Shown here in pieces: positions 6,498 through 10,051 of a DNA stretch of 10,051 nucleotides. Position 1 is the stretch's first letter; the number at the start of each line of letters is the position of its first letter. The stretch is taken from contig JALUQR010000118.1 of the NCBI GenBank assembly GCA_027017505.1, forward strand, positions 17,981-28,031. Reading direction: 5' to 3'. The stretch is from a bacterium (GTDB lineage: Bacteria; Desulfobacterota; GWC2-55-46; DRQE01). The notes under the pieces are model-generated. The model was not told the DNA's origin. It did no database searches and saw only the letters and a program-made list of their open reading frames with translations. The position numbers and the translations under genes were made by a program.

Positions 6498-6923
6498 ATG
6501 AAGGAACCCGTAAGGATACAGACAGAGGACTTCTCTGTAGAAGAAGAGGTTAGTGCCCTGAAGGCAACATCCACAAGGATAGGTGCGGTTGTAACATTCC
6601 TCGGTGTTGCAAGGGACTTTTCAAGGGGACACGCAATAGAGGCGGTTGAGTTTGAGCAATACCAGTCAATGGCACTCAAGGCCTTAAGGAAACTGCGCGA
6701 GGACACACTTAAAAGATTCAACATAATAGATGTGAGGATAGTCCACAGGGTTGCGCGCATACCTGCTGGAGAGAACATAGTGCTCATAGTGGTGGGCTCC
6801 GAGCACCGCAGGGACGCATTCAGTGCCTGTAGCTGGTGTATAGACACCCTCAAGAAGACCGTGCCCCTGTGGAAGAAGGAGATTACGCCAGAGGGAGAAT
6901 CATGGGTAGAACCCCACCCATAG
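6498..6923 (+). CDS. moaE: Molybdopterin synthase catalytic subunit MoaE
   Basis: MoaE binds cyclic pyranopterin monophosphate and, with thiocarboxylated MoaD, builds the dithiolene of molybdopterin. The 141 residues match the family throughout: 'GAVVTFLGVARDFSRG' at 29-44, 'HRRDAFSACSWCID' at 103-116 and 'KKTVPLWKKE' at 119-128. Lys119 and Lys126 fall at the same numbers as the two active-site lysines of E. coli MoaE, and Arg39 and Arg104 are also in place. AGGAGG at 6484-6489 lies 8 bases before the ATG and overlaps the end of moaD. The last 22 bases overlap the mobB coding sequence. Confidence 0.95.
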   Translation: MKEPVRIQTEDFSVEEEVSALKATSTRIGAVVTFLGVARDFSRGHAIEAVEFEQYQSMALKALRKLREDTLKRFNIIDVRIVHRVARIPAGENIVLIVVGSEHRRDAFSACSWCIDTLKKTVPLWKKEITPEGESWVEPHP

Positions 6924-7420
6924 TTGCCATAGTTGGAAACAGCGGGGCTGGAAAGACCACACTTGTTGAAAAACTCGTTGCCAGCCTGAATGAGCGCGGG
7001 CTTAAGGTGGGAACCATAAAGCACAGCTGTCATCCCCATCCGATGGACATGCCTGGCAAGGACAGCTGGAGACACAAACAGGCAGGTGCAAAAAAGAGTG
7101 CATTTGCAGGGCCAGGCTCACTTCAGCTCGTAATGGACACCCCCGAACAGCCAGAACCAGAGAAGATAGCCTCCCTGTATATGGAGGATATGGACATAGT
7201 CATAGTAGAGGGATTCAAACACACAGGGGTGGACAAAATAGAGGTTGTAAGGGCAGGCATTGCTGAAGGACCCTCGCTGGGGCCTGCCCAGGGACTTATA
7301 GCCATAGCAACGGACATGGAACTCAAGAACCAGACGGTACCTGTACTCAACCTTAACGATACGGCAGAGATTGTCTCCTTTCTTCTCAAACACCTCTCCA
7401 TAAGAGCCTGCAAACTGTAA
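6902..7420 (+). CDS. mobB: Molybdopterin-guanine dinucleotide biosynthesis adapter GTPase MobB
   Basis: MobB is a P-loop GTP-binding protein that assists MobA in attaching GMP to Mo-molybdopterin; it improves but is not essential for the reaction in E. coli. From ATG 6902 the protein has 172 residues, the family length. It starts 'MGRTPPIVAIVGNSGAGKTT' with the P-loop at 12-20. Next come 'GTIKHS' at 37-42, 'DMPGKDSWRHKQAGA' at 49-63 and the Walker B-like 'DIVIVEGFK' at 98-106, all diagnostic for MobB. The frame is open back to 6836, but those 22 extra residues are the moaE coding sequence read out of frame; GAGGGAG at 6891-6897 precedes the chosen ATG, with short spacing. mobA starts 2 bases after the stop. 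Confidence 0.92.
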   Translation: MGRTPPIVAIVGNSGAGKTTLVEKLVASLNERGLKVGTIKHSCHPHPMDMPGKDSWRHKQAGAKKSAFAGPGSLQLVMDTPEQPEPEKIASLYMEDMDIVIVEGFKHTGVDKIEVVRAGIAEGPSLGPAQGLIAIATDMELKNQTVPVLNLNDTAEIVSFLLKHLSIRACKL

Positions 7421-7422
7421 TC

Positions 7423-8064
7423 ATGAAGGGAAAGACACCAAAAGGAGAAACAATAAAAGACGCAACCGCTGTGGTGCTTGCAGGTGGAGAGTCCTCGAGA
7501 TTCGGCAGGGATAAATCCACCACCTCCATTATGGAACAGACCCTCACAGAAAGGGTGCTCAAAACAGTAAGCCCCCTGTTTGAGACCACACTCATCGGAG
7601 TAAGAAAAACACCCCACCCGCTTGAGACCCTTGTAAATCATCCCTTCATAACAGACAGGGTGAACATAAAAGGGCCCCTTGCAGGCATATACACCGCACT
7701 TGAAACCATAAAAACAACCTGGCTGTTTGCCATAGCCTGCGATATGCCACTTGTAAGAAAAGAGGTCATACTGTATCTGGCAGAGAAAAGAAACTCAAAC
7801 CACTGCGTGATACCTGTAGCAAGGGGCAGACCCCAGACCCTCTGCGCATTCTACAACAAAAACGCACTGCTTGAACCCATGAAAAGATACATAAAAGATG
7901 GAGGAAGAAACCTCAAAAACTTTCTTAACTCTTACAGGATAAATATATGTTACATAAGGGAAAAAGAGCTTTCAGAAATTGACCCTGAACTCACCACATT
8001 CATAGACATAGATACCGTTGGGGATATGGTGGTGGTTGAAAAAATCTTAAGGGAGGGTATGTGA
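7423..8064 (+). CDS. mobA: Molybdenum cofactor guanylyltransferase MobA
   Basis: MobA transfers GMP from GTP to Mo-molybdopterin, giving the guanine dinucleotide cofactor of the DMSO-reductase enzyme family. The 213-residue protein shows the nucleotidyltransferase signature LAGGESSRFGRDK at 19-31 (including Arg26 and Lys31), 'KGPLAGI' at 83-89, and 'ACDMPLV' at 105-111 with the Mg-binding Asp107. 'GRPQTLCAFYN' later in the protein is the MobA form of the substrate loop. The ATG at 7423 has no clear Shine-Dalgarno but lies 2 bases after the mobB stop, so coupled translation is likely. The N-terminal 13 residues before the first strand are slightly longer than usual. By eye the gene is richer in A (AAA, AGA, ATA codons) than its neighbours. 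Confidence 0.92.
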   Translation: MKGKTPKGETIKDATAVVLAGGESSRFGRDKSTTSIMEQTLTERVLKTVSPLFETTLIGVRKTPHPLETLVNHPFITDRVNIKGPLAGIYTALETIKTTWLFAIACDMPLVRKEVILYLAEKRNSNHCVIPVARGRPQTLCAFYNKNALLEPMKRYIKDGGRNLKNFLNSYRINICYIREKELSEIDPELTTFIDIDTVGDMVVVEKILREGM

Positions 8065-9311
8065 TGAAGACTGTCTCAGAGGCCATCAAGGTTATACTGG
8101 AGCACATAGAGCCCTGTGGCAGTGAGGAGGTCTCCATATTTGATTCCACAGGAAGGGTTCTTGCAGAGGATGTGTATTCCAACAGGGATCATCCACCCTA
8201 TGATGTATCTGCCATGGATGGCTATGCGGTAAGGAGTGAGGACATAGGGACCGCATCGAGGGAGAACCCTGCGGTGCTTACCATAGTGGATGACATAAAG
8301 GCAGGTTCCATGCCGAAAAGGGCTGTTGAGGGTGGGCAGGCAGTGCGTATAATGACAGGAGCACCTGTGCCACAGGGTGCGGACACCGTTGTGAGGGTTG
8401 AGGATACAGATACCGATGGCACTGTGGTTAAGATATTCACCCCTGCCCCTGCTGGCACGGACATAAGAAGAAAGGGTGAGAACCTCAGAGAGGGCGAGCA
8501 GGTGTTACACGCAGGCATGGACCTTAAGCCCGCAGAGGTGGGTATCCTTGCCATGGTAAAAAAGTCCAAAGTGCGGGTTGGCAGAAGGCCATCCGTTGCG
8601 GTGCTTTCCACAGGAGATGAGCTTGAGGGGCTTGAAGAAGAGTTCGACCCGCTTAAGATACCTGATGCAAACAGCTACACCCTCATGGCACAGCTTACCC
8701 TTACAGGGGCACTGCCACAGGTGCTGGGTATAGCAAGGGATAAAAAAGAGGAACTCAGAAAAAGGCTTCTTGAGGCACTCAGGTACGATGCGGTGGTTGT
8801 ATCAGGCGGGGTGTCTGTGGGGCACCATGACTTCGTAAGGGAGACCATAAAGGAGCTCGGCATAGATATGAAGTTCTGGCGAGTTGCCATAAGGCCAGGG
8901 CATCCGTTTGCATTTGGCGTGTCAGAAAGTGGCATACCACTTTTTGCCCTGCCAGGAAACCCCGTATCCGCACTTGTGTGTTTCGAGGTGTTCGTGGTGC
9001 CTGCCATAAGAAAGATGCTCGGTGCAAAAAGACTGTTCAGAAGGGCAATAAGGGTTACGGTGGGTGGTGTCATAAAGGACAAAAGGGGCAGAACCAACTT
9101 CATGCGCGTAAGGCTCGAAAATACAGCGGACACCACGGTGGCAAGGCTTACGGGCAGACAGGGCAGTGGAATACTCATGAATGTGGTGGGAGCAGATGGT
9201 CTGCTCATAGTTCCTGAAGAGTGCACCATTCTTGAGGAGGGTGATACCGCGGTCTGCCAGCTCATAGGGGTTCAGAGCTTTCAGGAAAGACCCCCTGTAA
9301 GTGACGCATAG
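8064..9311 (+). CDS. moeA: Molybdopterin molybdenumtransferase MoeA
   Basis: MoeA hydrolyses adenylylated molybdopterin and inserts molybdate, yielding active Mo-molybdopterin. From ATG 8064 it has 415 residues, typical of the family. Motifs in order: PPYDVSAMDGYAV at 44-56, 'RIMTGAPVPQGADTVVRVED' at 95-114, 'RRKGENLREGE' at 135-145, 'LSTGDEL' at 181-187, 'SGGVSVG' at 247-253, 'RPGHP' at 277-281 and 'LPGNPVSA' at 296-303; the C-terminal domain follows, ending near 'ADGLLIVPEE'. RPGHP replaces the more common [K/R]PGKP. The ATG shares its first base with the mobA stop (TGATG), and GGAGG (8052-8056) sits 7 bases upstream, so it is preferred over the GTG at 8061. mog starts 19 bases after the stop. 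Confidence 0.95.
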   Translation: MKTVSEAIKVILEHIEPCGSEEVSIFDSTGRVLAEDVYSNRDHPPYDVSAMDGYAVRSEDIGTASRENPAVLTIVDDIKAGSMPKRAVEGGQAVRIMTGAPVPQGADTVVRVEDTDTDGTVVKIFTPAPAGTDIRRKGENLREGEQVLHAGMDLKPAEVGILAMVKKSKVRVGRRPSVAVLSTGDELEGLEEEFDPLKIPDANSYTLMAQLTLTGALPQVLGIARDKKEELRKRLLEALRYDAVVVSGGVSVGHHDFVRETIKELGIDMKFWRVAIRPGHPFAFGVSESGIPLFALPGNPVSALVCFEVFVVPAIRKMLGAKRLFRRAIRVTVGGVIKDKRGRTNFMRVRLENTADTTVARLTGRQGSGILMNVVGADGLLIVPEECTILEEGDTAVCQLIGVQSFQERPPVSDA

Positions 9312-9317
9312 TGGGGA

Positions 9318-9324
9318 AAGGAGG
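9318..9324 (+). promoter_or_regulatory. Ribosome binding site deciding the mog start
   Basis: AAGGAGG at 9318-9324 lies 6 bases before ATG 9331. It selects that codon over the in-frame GTG at 9301, which lies inside moeA. Confidence 0.7.
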
Positions 9325-9330
9325 GAAACA

Positions 9331-9876
9331 ATGGAGAATACCCTCAAGATAGGCATAGTAACCGTATCTGACAGGGCATCCCGTGGAGAATACGAAGACC
9401 TTGGCGGGCCAAAGATAGAGGCCCTTCTTGGAAGATTCCTCAAAAGTGGCTGGAAGGCTGTAAGAAAGGTGGTGCCAGACGATGTGGACACAGTGGAATC
9501 CACCCTCCGCGGTCTTGCAGACACAGAGGGCTGTCAGCTCATCATAACCACAGGAGGCACAGGCCCTGCACCAAGGGACATAACACCAGATGCAACCGCA
9601 AGGGTGTGTCAGAAGATACTGCCAGGGTTCGGTGAGCTCATGAGGGCAATATCCTACAGAAAGGTGCCCACCGCAATACTCTCACGCCAGACCGCTGGCA
9701 TATACAACAACAGAACCCTGGTGGTGAATCTACCTGGCAAGCCCTCTGCCATAGAGGACTGCCTGCCAGCTGTATTCCCCGCAGTGGTGGACTGCCTTGA
9801 TCTTCTCGGCTGTAAGGGCGTGGAGGTGGACCCACAGGTAATAAAGGTGCACAGACCACACAGAAAAGAGGAATAA
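9331..9876 (+). CDS. mog: Molybdopterin adenylyltransferase Mog
   Basis: Mog activates molybdopterin with ATP to give the adenylylated form used by MoeA. The 181-residue protein starts 'MENTLKIGIVTVSDRASRGEYEDLGGP'. It carries the binding loop TTGGTGPAPRDITPDAT at 73-89 and 'LPGKPSAIEDCL' toward the end. Asp50 and Asp83 align with the two essential aspartates of E. coli Mog (Asp49 and Asp82). 'GFGELMRAISYRKVPTAILSRQTAG' is the Mog-type segment, and its close match to E. coli Mog favours mog over the paralogous moaB name. It is the last gene of the Moco run; no convincing terminator hairpin follows. Confidence 0.93.
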   Translation: MENTLKIGIVTVSDRASRGEYEDLGGPKIEALLGRFLKSGWKAVRKVVPDDVDTVESTLRGLADTEGCQLIITTGGTGPAPRDITPDATARVCQKILPGFGELMRAISYRKVPTAILSRQTAGIYNNRTLVVNLPGKPSAIEDCLPAVFPAVVDCLDLLGCKGVEVDPQVIKVHRPHRKEE

Positions 9877-9882
9877 AACAGA

Positions 9883-9911
9883 TTGAACTTTAAACCCCGT
9901 TTTGATAAAAT
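9883..9911 (+). promoter_or_regulatory. Candidate sigma70-type promoter downstream of mog
   Basis: TTGAAC (9883-9888, 4/6) is followed after 17 bases by TAAAAT (9906-9911, 5/6). Expected start is near 9918, giving a leader of about 46 bases before GTG 9964. It overlaps a second candidate just downstream, so the exact start point is unclear. Confidence 0.45.
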
Positions 9912-9913
9912 TA

Positions 9914-9922
9914 TGGTATGAT
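9914..9922 (+). promoter_or_regulatory. Candidate extended -10 promoter for the last gene
   Basis: TGGTATGAT is TGn plus TATGAT (5/6 to consensus), nearly identical to the TGGTATAAT before modB and the TGGTAAGAT before moaA. No good -35 lies at standard distance. Expected start is near 9929, within a tandem TAACAGA repeat (9924-9937). Either this or the overlapping upstream candidate could be used. Confidence 0.4.
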
Positions 9923-9950
9923 ATAACAGATAACAGAAGATCTTAAAAAA

Positions 9951-9955
9951 AGGAG
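9951..9955 (+). promoter_or_regulatory. Ribosome binding site of the truncated last gene
   Basis: AGGAG at 9951-9955, after a run of A residues, lies 8 bases before GTG 9964. A nearer ATG at 9956 reads only three codons before TGA, so GTG is the start. Confidence 0.6.
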
Positions 9956-9963
9956 ATGATACG

Positions 9964-10051
9964 GTGAAGGTAGGAACAGAAAAGACACTGAGAATAAAGT
10001 ATGTGTGTCTGCACCCTTCCTGTCAGGTCTTCTGCAAGAAGGGTGAGATAC
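9964..10051 (+). CDS. Start of an unidentified gene, cut by the window end
   Basis: Only the first 29 codons are present. They begin at GTG 9964 behind a good ribosome binding site and one or two promoter candidates. The first residues are MKVGTEKTLRIKYVCL, followed by a cluster with Cys15, His17, Cys20 and Cys24 (spacing C-x-H-x2-C-x3-C). This could be a metal or iron-sulfur site, or structural cysteines; 29 residues are too few to name a family. The separate promoter and the 87-base gap after mog suggest it is a new transcription unit on the same strand. Function unknown. Confidence 0.6.
   Translation, partial: MKVGTEKTLRIKYVCLHPSCQVFCKKGEI

Noticed and set aside
6836..6901. Upstream extension of mobB
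   Set aside because: The extra 22 residues are out-of-frame moaE sequence with no family similarity; the P-loop sits at the expected distance from ATG 6902.
9301..9330. GTG 9301 as the mog start
   Set aside because: It lies within moeA without a suitable ribosome binding site, whereas AAGGAGG at 9318-9324 is ideally placed for ATG 9331.
438..9859. Many open frames of 60-200 codons on the minus strand and in other plus frames
   Set aside because: They lie inside clearly conserved genes, have low-complexity Ser/Pro/Thr/Leu-rich translations typical of antisense shadows, and lack consistent ribosome binding sites.
9924..9937. Tandem TAACAGA repeat and the nearby palindrome AAGATCTT (9937-9944)
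   Set aside because: Two 7-base copies and an 8-base palindrome in AT-rich leader DNA are within chance expectation; no further copies seen nearby.
1..10051. CRISPR arrays, tRNA/rRNA genes, insertion sequences, att sites
   Set aside because: No regularly spaced repeats, no cloverleaf or rRNA-like segments, no transposase or terminal inverted repeats were seen; nearly all of the window is accounted for by coding sequence.

Overview
The window is an almost gap-free run of same-strand (+) genes for molybdate uptake and molybdenum cofactor (Moco) biosynthesis. It is preceded by an outer-membrane-type protein gene and followed by the start of an unidentified gene. The first gene encodes a DUF5916 protein with a signal peptide and a probable C-terminal beta-barrel, which implies a Gram-negative (diderm) bacterium. 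Base composition looks balanced by eye. Ile is mostly ATA and Arg mostly AGG/AGA, a bias often seen in thermophilic or anaerobic lineages. A Nitrospirota- or Desulfobacterota-like anaerobe would fit, but the window carries no taxonomic marker and this is only a guess.

Layout. 1-152: intergenic region with a strong forward sigma70-type promoter (TTGACA-17-TACAAT) and a divergent reverse-strand promoter candidate, so a gene probably leaves the window to the left. 153-2291: DUF5916/CBM9-like outer-membrane protein. 2336-4313: moaA, a free-standing mop (molbindin) and modA. 4314-4389: a 76-base gap with an extended -10 promoter and a possible operator. 4390-9876: modB, modC, moaC, moaD, moaE, mobB, mobA, moeA and mog, mostly overlapping or within 20 bases. 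9877-9963: a second promoter-bearing gap. 9964-end: a truncated gene whose product starts with a Cys/His cluster.

How the genes fit together. ModA (periplasm), ModB (membrane) and ModC (ATPase) import molybdate, and Mop binds it in the cytoplasm. MoaA and MoaC convert GTP to cyclic pyranopterin monophosphate. MoaD and MoaE (molybdopterin synthase) add the dithiolene sulfurs. Mog adenylylates molybdopterin and MoeA inserts molybdate. MobA, helped by the GTPase MobB, attaches GMP, giving the guanine-dinucleotide cofactor used by DMSO-reductase-family enzymes such as formate dehydrogenases and nitrate reductases. The pathway is nearly complete. MoeB, which activates MoaD, and a ModE-type regulator are not here.

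Most notable. (1) moaA and modB both lack a Shine-Dalgarno sequence and sit immediately downstream of extended -10 motifs of the form TGGTA[A/T][A/G]AT, predicting leaderless mRNAs; the same motif precedes the last gene. (2) ModC ends after its ATPase domain and lacks the usual TOBE/Mop domain, while a separate Mop protein is encoded in the cluster. (3) A DUF5916 outer-membrane protein directly abuts the Moco genes. I found no clearly novel multi-gene system; the cluster is a recognisable Moco locus with unusual regulatory architecture.
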